A stretch of DNA of 64,000 nucleotides from Thalassobius sp. Cn5-15 (lineage in GTDB: Bacteria; Pseudomonadota; Alphaproteobacteria; Rhodobacterales; Rhodobacteraceae), in NCBI RefSeq assembly GCF_022347685.1, contig NZ_JAKRGF010000006.1:158914-222913 (forward strand), read 5' to 3'. Of this stretch, positions 10,523 to 18,692 are shown piece by piece (within the stretch, counting starts at the first letter, position 1; every line of letters starts with the position of its first letter). The notes under the pieces are model-generated. The model was not told where the DNA came from and did not search any database. It saw nothing but the letters and a program-made list of their open reading frames with translations. Made by a program: the position numbers and the translations under genes.

Positions 10523-11876
10523 AAATCGCCGAGCTGTGTCCAGCTTTGGACAGATCATAGGCGTCAAAGGCGCGGGCAATCATTCGGGTCAGCGGGCGCG
10601 CGGCCTCTGGGATGAACAGGTCGCCATTGCGGCGGTCCAGCAATCCGGCGAAGGCGCGATCTGCCTCATCCAGCATGCTTTGCAGGCGTAGTCGGGAGAC
10701 GTCGAATGTCTCCATCAGCTCCGCACTGTCGATTTTGAAATCGCACATGATCATTTCGATCATCCGGCTGCGTAGGCGGTCTTCATCGGTAAAGCGGTGC
10801 CCTTTGGAGACCGAAAAACGCCCTTCGCGGATCGCACTGGTATGTGCACCGGTTGCGGGCGCGTTCTGCGTGAACCCCTGTGGAAAGCGCGAGATGGAAG
10901 AAGCACCAACCCCGATCAGCACCTCGGCGGTGTCGTCGGTGTAGCCTTGGAAGTTTCGGCGCAGGCGGCCTGTTTTCTGTGCGATGGTCAGCCCATCGTC
11001 CTGCGTGGCAAAGTGATCAATCCCGATCTCTGCATAGTTGTCCCAGACAAACAGGCGGCGCGCGGTTTCAAACAGTTCCAGTCGCTCTTCTGGGGTGGGC
11101 AGGGCATCTGACGGGATCATCTGCTGACGCTTGGCCATCCACGGCACATGCGCATAGCCATAAAGCGCGACGCGATCGGGTTCCAACGACAGCAGTTTCT
11201 GCACGCTTTCGGTGATGCGTTCCTGACTCTGATGCGGCAGGCCGAACAGGATATCGGCATTCAGGCTGTAGACGCCATGGGCGCGGATCGCCTCAACCGC
11301 ATCGCGGGTGACGTCATAGCCCTGAATACGGCCGATAGTTTGCTGGATTTCATCGTCGAAATCCTGCACCCCGATCGACGCGCGGTTCATCCCTGCAGCG
11401 GCCAGCACCTTCAGGCGGGCATCGTCAATCTCATTGGGATCAATTTCTACCGAAAACTCCGCATTGGGCGCGAAGGGCGCCACATCGGCAATTGCCTCTG
11501 CCAGATCGTTCATCATCTCCGGGCTTAGCAACGTGGGCGTCCCACCGCCCCAATGCAGCCGCGACAGGGTGATGCCTTCGGGCAATTGCTGTTTCAACAG
11601 CTTTAGCTCCGCCTTCAGCGTCTCCAGATAAGCGGCAACAGGAGAATCGCTTTGGGTGCCTTGAGTGCGGCAGGCACAGAACCAGCACAACCGGCGACAA
11701 AATGGCACATGCACGTATAGCGAGACACTGGATCCAGGCGTTAAGGCACTGATCCAGCTGGCATAATCCGAGCCTGTAATCTCAGGCGAGAAGTGCGGGG
11801 CCGTAGGGTAAGATGTGTAACGCGGGACTTTCGCGTCAAACAGTCCCAGTTTGGCAAGTTGCGTTTTCGTTTCCAT
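10521..11876 (-). CDS. hemN: Oxygen-independent coproporphyrinogen III oxidase
   Basis: Radical-SAM enzyme converting coproporphyrinogen III to protoporphyrinogen IX without oxygen, so heme can be made under anoxia. It has 451 residues. The iron-sulfur motif Cys60-x3-Cys64-x2-Cys67-x-Cys69 (PFCRRLCWFCAC) is the form typical of HemN, and the N-terminus (PRYTSYPTAPHFS) is also characteristic. The start at 11876 gives the family N-terminus and has AAAGG eight bases upstream on the minus strand; a longer in-frame reading to 11966 would run through the FNR site. It is divergent from fnrL. hemF at 29252 supplies the oxygen-dependent version of the same step. Confidence 0.95.
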   Translation of the reverse strand: METKTQLAKLGLFDAKVPRYTSYPTAPHFSPEITGSDYASWISALTPGSSVSLYVHVPFCRRLCWFCACRTQGTQSDSPVAAYLETLKAELKLLKQQLPEGITLSRLHWGGGTPTLLSPEMMNDLAEAIADVAPFAPNAEFSVEIDPNEIDDARLKVLAAAGMNRASIGVQDFDDEIQQTIGRIQGYDVTRDAVEAIRAHGVYSLNADILFGLPHQSQERITESVQKLLSLEPDRVALYGYAHVPWMAKRQQMIPSDALPTPEERLELFETARRLFVWDNYAEIGIDHFATQDDGLTIAQKTGRLRRNFQGYTDDTAEVLIGVGASSISRFPQGFTQNAPATGAHTSAIREGRFSVSKGHRFTDEDRLRSRMIEMIMCDFKIDSAELMETFDVSRLRLQSMLDEADRAFAGLLDRRNGDLFIPEAARPLTRMIARAFDAYDLSKAGHSSAI

Positions 11877-11912
11877 GCTAATAGCCTTTATGGAAAGGGA
11901 GGCACCCCCTCC

Positions 11913-11926
11913 TTGACCCAGATCAA
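11913..11926. promoter_or_regulatory. FNR-type box between hemN and fnrL
   Basis: TTGACCCAGATCAA matches the FNR consensus TTGAT-N4-ATCAA at nine of ten positions. Its centre lies about 43 bases upstream of the hemN start codon and about 21 bases upstream of the fnrL start codon. Direct control of hemN by FnrL is established in Rhodobacter; autoregulation of fnrL is inferred from position. Confidence 0.85.
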
Positions 11927-11940
11927 GCGCGAATGGTCCA

Positions 11941-12687
11941 ATGTTAAAAGAGCTATCCCTCTCCACGCCGCACGATTGTGCGGACTGTCCGATTCGTCAC
12001 AGGGCTGTATGCGCCCGCTGTGACGCCGATGAATTGGAGCTGTTGGACGATATCAAATACTACCGCAGCTTTCAGGCGGGACAGACCGTTGTGTGGTCCG
12101 GTGATCAGATGGATTTTGTCGGGTCGGTTGTATCCGGCATCGCCACCCTGACCCAAACCATGGAGGATGGGCGCACCCAGATGGTGGGTTTGCTGCTGCC
12201 CAGTGACTTTGTCGGGCGTCCGGGGCGTGATGGTTCGGCCTACGATGTGGTTGCGACCACGGATCTGGTGATGTGCTGCTTCCGCAAAAAACCGTTTGAG
12301 AAGATGATGGTGGATACTCCCCATATCGCGCAGCGGCTCTTGGAAATGACGCTGGATGAATTGGACGCGGCGCGAGAATGGATGTTGGTTCTGGGTCGGA
12401 AAACCGCGCGTGAGAAGATCGCCAGTCTATTGTCGATCATCGCGCGACGCGACGCGACGCTGCATCTGCGGCCTGCGAAGGGCAAGCTGGTGTTTGATCT
12501 GCCACTAACCCGTGAGGCTATGGCGGATTATCTGGGTCTGACGCTGGAAACGGTTAGCCGCCAGATCTCGGCGTTGAAACGTGACGGTGTCATCCATCTG
12601 GAGGGAAAGCGTCACGTGACCGTGCCCGATCTGGACCGGCTGTTGATCGAGGCGGGCGATGACAGCGACGGCGGTGTCTTTGCCTAA
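11941..12687 (+). CDS. fnrL: Crp/Fnr-family oxygen-responsive regulator FnrL
   Basis: Transcription factor that binds a [4Fe-4S] cluster when oxygen is low and then activates genes with FNR boxes. The 248 residues show N-terminal cysteines at 13, 16, 24 and 27 (CADCPIRHRAVCARC) and a further Cys-Cys near residue 103. A cyclic-nucleotide-like sensory domain, a dimer helix and a C-terminal HTH follow. The recognition helix TLETVSRQISALK carries the Glu/Ser/Arg contacts of the FNR class. There is no clear Shine-Dalgarno before the ATG at 11941, and an in-frame stop at 11914-11916 rules out a longer start. Target boxes are seen nearby at 13666, 13723 and 18618. Confidence 0.94.
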   Translation: MLKELSLSTPHDCADCPIRHRAVCARCDADELELLDDIKYYRSFQAGQTVVWSGDQMDFVGSVVSGIATLTQTMEDGRTQMVGLLLPSDFVGRPGRDGSAYDVVATTDLVMCCFRKKPFEKMMVDTPHIAQRLLEMTLDELDAAREWMLVLGRKTAREKIASLLSIIARRDATLHLRPAKGKLVFDLPLTREAMADYLGLTLETVSRQISALKRDGVIHLEGKRHVTVPDLDRLLIEAGDDSDGGVFA

Positions 12688-12725
12688 TTTCTGGATCTGA
12701 TCGCAGATCGCGCTGGCCTTCAGTC

Positions 12726-12754
12726 AGGCGGGCCTTGTGGTCCGCCTTTTATTT
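12726..12754 (+). terminator. Terminator after fnrL
   Basis: A 9-base stem (AGGCGGGCC at 12726-12734, GGTCCGCCT at 12739-12747, one G-U pair) with a TTGT loop is followed by TTTATTT. The convergent usp gene ends ten bases further on. Confidence 0.8.
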
Positions 12755-12763
12755 GGCTGATGA

Positions 12764-13603
12764 TCAGTGCGCCATGAAAACAGGAACCGGCGACAGCTCC
12801 AGCATGTCGCGGGTTGCCCCGCCCAAGATAGCCTCGCGGAAGCGCGAATGCCCGTAGGCGCCCATCACCACCATGTCAGAGGCCCCATCGGTCACGTGGC
12901 GCAGGATCACATCTGCAACGCGCGGCATGGTTTTGGACAGAACGTCAATTTCGGTGCGCACGCCGTGGCGGGCCAGAAACTGTGACAGCCGCCCACCGGG
13001 GTCGGACCGCTCCGGCCCGTGCTGGGGCGGGTCGATCACTGCAACGCGTACGCGCTCGGCTTCTTTCAGGAGGGGCAGGGCAGCACGGGCAGCGGAGAGC
13101 GCTTCCGGGCTTTCGTTCCAGGCAAGGGTAATTGTTTTCGGATCCCGCAAAGGGGCCGTGTTTGCTGGTGTCAGCAGAACTGGCACGCGACCATCGAACA
13201 GCATTGCCTCGACAATCGCTTCCAGTTCGATACCACAGCCCTCCCCATAGGGTTTGGCTGCGATCGCCAGATCGCAGAAACGGGCGTGATTGCCCACATG
13301 ACGGCCCAGGTCAGCAAGCTGCGTCGCACCACTGGTCACACCCCAGAGGCAGTCCTGCCCGGCCAGATGTTGTTCCGCAGCCTTATTCAGGCTCTCGGCG
13401 GTTTCGCGAGCGCGTTCGATCGTTTGTTGAATCACCAGCGCGTTGCCGCTGCCGTAGTAATAGCCAGCCTGCGTGCGATCGACGCCAAGGCACAAGGTTT
13501 CCAGATGGGCGTCATATTTCCGGGCCAGAACGGTGGACTGATCAAGCAGTCCGGGCAGTAGGTCCGGATCGGACAGCACAGAAAACAGTGATTTGAAAGC
13601 CAT
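12764..13603 (-). CDS. Universal stress protein, tandem-domain type
   Basis: Cytoplasmic UspA-family protein of 279 residues, long enough for two fused Usp domains (about 1-145 and 150-279). The C-terminal domain ends with the nucleotide-binding pattern MGAYGHSRFREAILGGATR followed by the closing strand PVPVFMAH. The N-terminal domain is more diverged and lacks a clear copy of that loop. I chose the ATG at 13603, which has AGGAG before it; a reading up to 13672 would cross an FNR box. It diverges from ccoN, and one FNR box lies at a suitable distance for it. A low-oxygen stress role is inferred from that. Confidence 0.9.
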   Translation of the reverse strand: MAFKSLFSVLSDPDLLPGLLDQSTVLARKYDAHLETLCLGVDRTQAGYYYGSGNALVIQQTIERARETAESLNKAAEQHLAGQDCLWGVTSGATQLADLGRHVGNHARFCDLAIAAKPYGEGCGIELEAIVEAMLFDGRVPVLLTPANTAPLRDPKTITLAWNESPEALSAARAALPLLKEAERVRVAVIDPPQHGPERSDPGGRLSQFLARHGVRTEIDVLSKTMPRVADVILRHVTDGASDMVVMGAYGHSRFREAILGGATRDMLELSPVPVFMAH

Positions 13604-13665
13604 TTGGCGTGATCTCCTGACCGGTTGATTGGGGTAATGCGTACGGTCATCCCCCTGAGCCCGCT

Positions 13666-13679
13666 TTGACACGCATCAA
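13666..13679. promoter_or_regulatory. FNR-type box, usp-proximal
   Basis: TTGACACGCATCAA, nine of ten consensus positions. Its centre is about 70 bases upstream of the usp start codon. A class II position (-41.5) would put the usp transcript start near 13631 with a leader of about 28 bases, so this box probably serves usp. Confidence 0.8.
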
Positions 13680-13722
13680 AGCGCGTATGGTGTATGATAG
13701 AAGATATTTACCGAGCAGAGTC

Positions 13723-13736
13723 TTGATGCAGATCAA
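13723..13736. promoter_or_regulatory. FNR-type box, ccoN-proximal
   Basis: TTGATGCAGATCAA is a perfect match to TTGAT-N4-ATCAA. Its centre is about 100 bases upstream of the ccoN start codon. A class II position would put the ccoN transcript start near 13771 with a leader of about 59 bases. Confidence 0.88.
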
Positions 13737-13829
13737 GGCGCCGAAACGCATGGAAACGCACAAAACCGCCAGTCTGGAACCGCCCGCGCGAAAAAGAATC
13801 ACGCGGGTTCAGAGACGAAGGGACGCAAA

Positions 13830-15434
13830 ATGGTTAACTACATCAAGCTGATCGTGCTTGGTTTGGCTGCGCTTGGGGCGCTGATTGCAGCCAACTATGG
13901 TCGCGATCTGGCCTACACCGTGAATATGCTGATTGCAGCGTCGTTCGCGATCGTGGCCTTTATTTATACACTGCGCCGGACCGATGAGCCGGTTGGCGCT
14001 GATGTATCGGGTGAATATCTGGATGGCGTGATCCGCTTCGGCGTGATCGCGACCGCCTTCTGGGGAGTGGTGGGCTTCCTTGTGGGTGTGGTCATCGCAT
14101 TCCAGCTGGCTTTCCCGGTACTCAACCTCGAATTCATGCAGGGCTACACCAACTTTGGTCGTCTGCGCCCGCTGCACACCTCGGCGGTGATTTTCGCATT
14201 CGGCGGGAACGCACTGCTGGCCACCTCTTTCTACATCGTACAGCGGACCTCTGCTGCGCGTCTTTGGGGCGGCAATCTGGCGTGGTTCGTTTTCTGGGGC
14301 TACCAGCTGTTCATCCTGATGGCGGCAACCGGCTACCTGCTGGGCGCAACCAACGGCAAGGAATACGCTGAACCCGAATGGCACATCGACCTGTGGCTGA
14401 CCGTCGTATGGGTTTGCTACCTGTTGGTCTTCGCTGGCACCATCATGAAGCGGAAAGAACCCCACATCTACGTGGCCAACTGGTTCTTCCTGGCCTTCAT
14501 CATCACTATCGCCATGCTGCACATCGTCAACAACCTGGCGATCCCGGTTTCGATCTTCGGCTCCAAGTCGGTTCAGGTCTTCGCTGGTGTTCAGGACGCG
14601 ATGGTTCAGTGGTGGTACGGTCACAACGCTGTGGGTTTCTTCCTGACCGCGGGCTTCCTCGGCATGATGTACTACTTTGTTCCGAAACAGGCTGAGCGTC
14701 CGGTTTATTCCTATAAACTGTCGATCATCCACTTCTGGGCGCTGATCTTCCTGTACATCTGGGCCGGTCCGCACCACCTGCACTACACCGCGCTGCCTGA
14801 CTGGGCTTCGACCCTTGGCATGGTGTTCTCGGTTGTTCTGTGGATGCCCAGCTGGGGCGGCATGATCAACGGTCTGATGACCCTGTCGGGTGCATGGGAC
14901 AAACTGCGCACCGACCCTGTGATCCGTATGATGGTGATCTCGATCGGCTTTTACGGCATGTCGACCTTCGAAGGTCCGATGATGTCGATCCGCGCTGTGA
15001 ACTCGCTGTCGCACTACACGGACTGGACCATTGGCCACGTACACTCTGGCGCATTGGGCTGGAACGGTATGATCACCTTTGGTGCGCTGTACTTCCTGGT
15101 GCCCAAACTGTGGAACCGCACAGGTCTGTACAGTCTGCGTCTGGTATCTTGGCACTTCTGGCTGGCCACAATCGGCATCATCTTCTACGCCGCCTCCATG
15201 TGGGTGACCGGCATCATGGAAGGCCTGATGTGGCGTGAAGTTGACGCTAATGGCTTCTTGGTGAACTCTTTCGCCGACACCGTAAGCGCCAAGTTCCCAA
15301 TGTATGTGGTGCGCGGTCTGGGTGGGGTTATGTTCCTCGCTGGTGCCATCATCATGTGCTACAACCTCTGGATGACTGCGAAACGCGCCCCGGCCGCTGA
15401 GGCTCAGGGCCCCGTTGCAGTCCCGGCTGAATAA
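13830..15434 (+). CDS. ccoN: cbb3-type cytochrome c oxidase subunit I
   Basis: Catalytic subunit of the high-affinity cbb3 oxidase, holding low-spin heme b and the heme b3/CuB centre where oxygen is reduced. The 534 residues form about twelve membrane helices. Heme and copper ligand regions are visible: [46 protein letters not shown] and [17 protein letters not shown]. The segment [15 protein letters not shown] includes the tyrosine region that is cross-linked in cbb3 enzymes. It heads a four-gene operon ccoNOQP with an upstream FNR box. The start at 13830 is the first ATG that gives a normal N-terminus. Confidence 0.97.
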   Translation: MVNYIKLIVLGLAALGALIAANYGRDLAYTVNMLIAASFAIVAFIYTLRRTDEPVGADVSGEYLDGVIRFGVIATAFWGVVGFLVGVVIAFQLAFPVLNLEFMQGYTNFGRLRPLHTSAVIFAFGGNALLATSFYIVQRTSAARLWGGNLAWFVFWGYQLFILMAATGYLLGATNGKEYAEPEWHIDLWLTVVWVCYLLVFAGTIMKRKEPHIYVANWFFLAFIITIAMLHIVNNLAIPVSIFGSKSVQVFAGVQDAMVQWWYGHNAVGFFLTAGFLGMMYYFVPKQAERPVYSYKLSIIHFWALIFLYIWAGPHHLHYTALPDWASTLGMVFSVVLWMPSWGGMINGLMTLSGAWDKLRTDPVIRMMVISIGFYGMSTFEGPMMSIRAVNSLSHYTDWTIGHVHSGALGWNGMITFGALYFLVPKLWNRTGLYSLRLVSWHFWLATIGIIFYAASMWVTGIMEGLMWREVDANGFLVNSFADTVSAKFPMYVVRGLGGVMFLAGAIIMCYNLWMTAKRAPAAEAQGPVAVPAE

Positions 15435-15448
15435 GGAGGGCCGGACAG

Positions 15449-16180
15449 ATGGCAATTCTTGATAAACACGCGATCCTCGAGAAAAACGTTACCCTATTGG
15501 CAATCTTTGCCTTTCTGGTGGTAACCATCGGCGGCATCGTGCAAATCGCACCGCTGTTCTGGCTGGAAAACACCATCGAGGATGTCGAGGGCATGCGCCC
15601 TTACACCCCGCTGGAACTGGCTGGCCGTGAAATCTACCTGCGCGAAGGCTGCTATGTCTGCCACAGTCAGATGATCCGCCCGATGCGCGACGAACATGAG
15701 CGGTACGGCCACTACTCGCTGGCTGCGGAATCGAAATACGATCACCCGCACCAGTGGGGGTCCAAACGGACCGGCCCTGATCTGGCCCGTGTTGGCGGTC
15801 GCTATTCGGATGAATGGCATGCTGATCACCTGCGCGATCCGCAATCGGTGGTGCCGGAATCGGTGATGCCGAAATATGGCTACCTTGAGCATGTGAAGCT
15901 GGACAGCCGCTACATCGGTGATCTGATGGCGACCAACCGTATCGTAGGTGTGCCTTATACCGACGATATGATCGCCAACGCTCAGACCGATTTTGCGGCG
16001 CAGGCAGACCCTGACAGCGACTATGACGGTCTATTGGAACGTTATGGTGAAGAGTCGGTTCAGGTGCGTAACTTTGATGGCACGGCTGACCTGACCGAAG
16101 CGGATGCGCTGATCGCCTATCTGCAGATGCTGGGCACTCTGGTTGATTTCTCGACCTTCACCCCTGACGCAAGCCGCTAA
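15449..16180 (+). CDS. ccoO: cbb3-type cytochrome c oxidase subunit II (monoheme)
   Basis: Membrane-anchored monoheme cytochrome c subunit that passes electrons from CcoP to CcoN. The 243 residues have one N-terminal helix (about 14-33) and a periplasmic domain. The heme site is Cys68-x-x-Cys71-His72 in the diagnostic context [18 protein letters not shown]. The segment [20 protein letters not shown] is also typical. The gene starts 14 bases after ccoN with AAGGAGGG ahead of the ATG. Confidence 0.97.
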   Translation: MAILDKHAILEKNVTLLAIFAFLVVTIGGIVQIAPLFWLENTIEDVEGMRPYTPLELAGREIYLREGCYVCHSQMIRPMRDEHERYGHYSLAAESKYDHPHQWGSKRTGPDLARVGGRYSDEWHADHLRDPQSVVPESVMPKYGYLEHVKLDSRYIGDLMATNRIVGVPYTDDMIANAQTDFAAQADPDSDYDGLLERYGEESVQVRNFDGTADLTEADALIAYLQMLGTLVDFSTFTPDASR

Positions 16181-16194
16181 GGAGGGATCAGGAC

Positions 16195-16386
16195 ATGGAA
16201 ACCTATTCCCTGCTTAGAGAGTTTGCGGATAGCTGGATGCTCTTGACGCTGTTTGGGTTCTTCGTAGGGGTCGTGTTCTTCGTAATGCGCCCCGGAAGCA
16301 CCAAAACTTATAGCAACGTCGCGGATATCCCCTTCCGGCACGAAGACAAGCCCGCTGCGCGCAGCGGCGACGCCAAGGAGGCGTGA
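16195..16386 (+). CDS. ccoQ: cbb3-type cytochrome c oxidase subunit IV (CcoQ)
   Basis: Small accessory subunit of 63 residues with one membrane helix (about 14-32) and a polar tail. CcoQ is known to stabilise the oxidase complex or protect it from oxygen in Rhodobacter. The position between ccoO and ccoP, the length and the start METYSLLREFADSW fit the family. It is preceded by GGAGGGA and ends four bases before ccoP. Confidence 0.92.
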   Translation: METYSLLREFADSWMLLTLFGFFVGVVFFVMRPGSTKTYSNVADIPFRHEDKPAARSGDAKEA

Positions 16387-16389
16387 GAA

Positions 16390-17259
16390 ATGGCTAAAAA
16401 ACCAACGCAACACCAAGACGTCGGCACCACGGGCCATTCCTGGGACGGCATCGAGGAACTGAACACGCCGCTGCCACGCTGGTGGCTGTGGACCTTCTAC
16501 GCCTGTATCGTCTGGGGCCTCTACTATGTGGTCGCTTACCCTGCATGGCCACTGCTGAAAGAAGCCACACCCGGCTTGCTGGGATTTTCGACCCGCGGTG
16601 AAGTCGCTCAAGACATTGCCGAGTTCGAAGCGCGTCAGGCACCGATGAATACCAAGCTGGTTTCGGCCGAACTGACTGCAATCGCGGATGATGCAGAGCT
16701 GGTAGGCTATGCAAATTCGGCTGGTGCGGCGGTGTTCAAAACCTGGTGTGCCCAGTGTCACGGCTCCGGTGCGGACGGTGCGGTGGGCTATCCCAGCCTG
16801 ATCGACGATGACTGGCTCTGGGGGGGGGATATCGAATCGATCCACACCACCATCACTGTCGGCGTGCGTCAGCCCACCGATGATGACTACCTGCGTCAGT
16901 CGGAAATGCCGGCTTTCGGCAAGGACGAACTGCTGGAGTCAGAGCAGATCGATCAGGTCGTTAACTATGTGATGTCGCTGTCGGGTGAGCCCAAGGATGC
17001 CACCATGATTGCAGAGGGTGCGGTTGTTTTCGAAGAAAACTGCGCATCCTGCCACGGCGAAAGTGGTGAAGGTGACATAGATCAAGGTGCACCGGCGCTG
17101 GCTGATGCAATCTGGCTCTATGGCGGCAGTTACGACGCCATCCGCGAGTCGGTCTACAATGCCCGTTATGGCGCAATGCCTGCTTGGGCGAACCGCCTCT
17201 CCGAGGCAGAGATCCGTGCGGTAGCCACCTACGTCCACACCCGTGGTGGTGGTCAGTAA
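16390..17259 (+). CDS. ccoP: cbb3-type cytochrome c oxidase subunit III (diheme)
   Basis: Diheme cytochrome c subunit, the electron entry point of the oxidase. The 289 residues have an N-terminal membrane helix (about 32-50) preceded by the typical GHSWDGIEELNTPLPRWW, then two cytochrome c domains. The heme sites are Cys120-x-x-Cys123-His124 (CAQCHG) and Cys218-x-x-Cys221-His222 (CASCHG), with Met ligands likely at SEMPAFG and GAMPAWA. It is the last gene of ccoNOQP and is followed by two hairpin terminators. Confidence 0.97.
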   Translation: MAKKPTQHQDVGTTGHSWDGIEELNTPLPRWWLWTFYACIVWGLYYVVAYPAWPLLKEATPGLLGFSTRGEVAQDIAEFEARQAPMNTKLVSAELTAIADDAELVGYANSAGAAVFKTWCAQCHGSGADGAVGYPSLIDDDWLWGGDIESIHTTITVGVRQPTDDDYLRQSEMPAFGKDELLESEQIDQVVNYVMSLSGEPKDATMIAEGAVVFEENCASCHGESGEGDIDQGAPALADAIWLYGGSYDAIRESVYNARYGAMPAWANRLSEAEIRAVATYVHTRGGGQ

Positions 17260-17300
17260 CACCGAAATACCCCGGGGCGTTTCCCGACGCCCCAGGGGCT

Positions 17301-17358
17301 GGCACCGGCTCTTCCGTCCTGTTCGCGCGTTTCCTGGAAGGCCGGTGCCGCTTTTGTT
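17301..17358 (+). terminator. Terminator 1 after ccoNOQP
   Basis: The arms GGCACCGGC (17301-17309) and GCCGGTGCC (17341-17349) pair perfectly. Inner bases CTTCC and GGAAG extend the stem. The stem-loop is followed by GCTTTTGTTT. Confidence 0.7.
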
Positions 17359-17372
17359 TGGTTCTTGGTTCC

Positions 17373-17400
17373 GCCCCGCAGTTTTGTCGGGGCTTTTTTC
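17373..17400 (+). terminator. Terminator 2 after ccoNOQP
   Basis: A GC-rich 6-base stem (GCCCCG at 17373-17378, CGGGGC at 17388-17393) with a 9-base loop is followed by six T. This is the stronger of the two terminators after ccoP. Confidence 0.8.
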
Positions 17401-17500
17401 TTGCCCGCTTACGGATTGCGTTTTGGCGGGTGGTTTGCGGGGCCCTGTTTCTCTCGTAGTTTCATGCGTGGTTTTGCAGCCCGATGATCCGGCTGTATTC

Positions 17501-17545
17501 TGTTGGCCCTGTTGGCCCTGTTGGCCCTGTTGGCCCTGTTGGCCA
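17501..17545. repeat. Five-copy 9-base tandem repeat
   Basis: The unit TGTTGGCCC is repeated head to tail five times, the last copy ending in A instead of C. It lies in the 454-base gap between ccoP and the LysR gene, after both terminators and about 170 bases before the LysR start. Apart from the terminators and this repeat, I see nothing else in that gap. The repeat is short and uninterrupted, the kind prone to copy-number change. Confidence 0.95.
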
Positions 17546-17713
17546 CCTCAGGGGCGGGCCGCGCTGCGTCTTGGCGGGTTGCAGTGAGGAAGCTTTGCGC
17601 GAAGATGTTAAACATGATCTAATACTCCTGTCGGCTGTTTGATCTCATTCTGCCCCTGCTTTATGAGTTTGGCGACTGCACTTCGGATTTCCTCATGTAA
17701 GGTGGCCTTACAA

Positions 17714-18598
17714 ATGGGTTGGCGTTCTCTTCCACCGATGACGGCATTGCGGGCCTTTCTGGCCTTTTATGAAACCGGCAACATGGCTGCCGCTGGCCGA
17801 TCGTTGAATGTCAGTCACGCCGCTATTTCGCAGCAGATCAAGGCGCTGGAGGGAGAGCTGGGCCTGATGCTTCTGGATCGGCGCGGCCGTCAGACACACC
17901 TGACAGCTGCGGGGCTGCAACTGGCCGAAGCGACAGCACGCGGATTTGGCGAGGTTGAACGTGTAGTGGAGGATCTGACAGGCGGCGCTGCCAGCCGTCC
18001 GGTGCAAATCTCTGCCACGCCGTCATTTGCTGCGGCATGGCTGATGCCGCGATTGGCTGAATTTCGTAGCAAACACCCTGATGTGGCCCTGATGATCGAC
18101 CCCTCTGCCGAGGTAAAGGCGCTGGAGCCGGGAGGTATTGATGTGGCGTTGCGCTACGGTGATGGCCACTGGCCGGGATTGGAGGCACGCCTGCTGGTAC
18201 TTTCGCCCGTGGTGCTTGTCGTGGCGCCTGCATTGGTGCCGGAAACGCCTGATCTGCAGCCGGAAGATCTGCTAACCCTGCCGTGGTTACAAGAACTGGG
18301 CACCCATGAAGCCAGCAAATGGTTGCGCCAGCGCGGGGTGATCGGGGATCCGGCGTTGGGCATGTCGTCGATGCCGGGCAACCTGATGCTGGAAGCGCTG
18401 CGATCAGGGCAGGGCGTCGGGGTCTGTGCGCGTGCCTTGATCGAATCTGACATTCAGGCGGGGCGCCTGCGGGTTCTATTTGAGGAGGAAGACGCCGCGG
18501 AGCGACCCAAAGGTTACCACATGGTCACGCGCCCGGGCGTAAAACGGACATCACTAAAGGTATTTTCGAACTGGTTGGTGCGACAAAGCGGCCAATAG
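17714..18598 (+). CDS. LysR-family regulator, GcvA-like
   Basis: A 294-residue transcription factor. The N-terminus WRSLPPMTALRAFLAFYETG and the HTH segment GNMAAAGRSLNVSHAAISQQIKA[LEGE] are typical of the GcvA branch of LysR proteins. A two-lobed effector-binding domain runs from about residue 95 to the end. I chose the ATG at 17714, which has AAGGTGG before it; an in-frame start at 17639 adds residues that do not resemble the family. It separates ccoNOQP from ccoGHIS. Its target is not apparent, and no divergent partner gene is present. Confidence 0.88.
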   Translation: MGWRSLPPMTALRAFLAFYETGNMAAAGRSLNVSHAAISQQIKALEGELGLMLLDRRGRQTHLTAAGLQLAEATARGFGEVERVVEDLTGGAASRPVQISATPSFAAAWLMPRLAEFRSKHPDVALMIDPSAEVKALEPGGIDVALRYGDGHWPGLEARLLVLSPVVLVVAPALVPETPDLQPEDLLTLPWLQELGTHEASKWLRQRGVIGDPALGMSSMPGNLMLEALRSGQGVGVCARALIESDIQAGRLRVLFEEEDAAERPKGYHMVTRPGVKRTSLKVFSNWLVRQSGQ

Positions 18599-18617
18599 GT
18601 GAATTCAAGATGTGAGT

Positions 18618-18631
18618 TTGATACAGGTCAA
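18618..18631. promoter_or_regulatory. FNR-type box upstream of ccoG
   Basis: TTGATACAGGTCAA, nine of ten consensus positions. Its centre is about 68 bases before the ccoG start, so a class II position would give a transcript start near 18666 and a leader of about 27 bases. Confidence 0.82.
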
Positions 18632-18692
18632 AGTACGAATGGGGCCGAGTCTGTGAAAAGATACCGAATTCTCTAGCCAACGGAGCGAGTCC

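Noticed and set aside
13809..15455. A 548-residue open frame antisense to ccoN
   Set aside because: Rich in His, Gln, Asp and Arg with no membrane helices or motifs; ccoN on the other strand is unambiguous.
17243..17587. A 114-residue frame through the terminators and the 9-base repeat after ccoP
   Set aside because: Its Cys-Trp-Pro and similar periodic residues arise only from the DNA repeat, and it spans two terminators.
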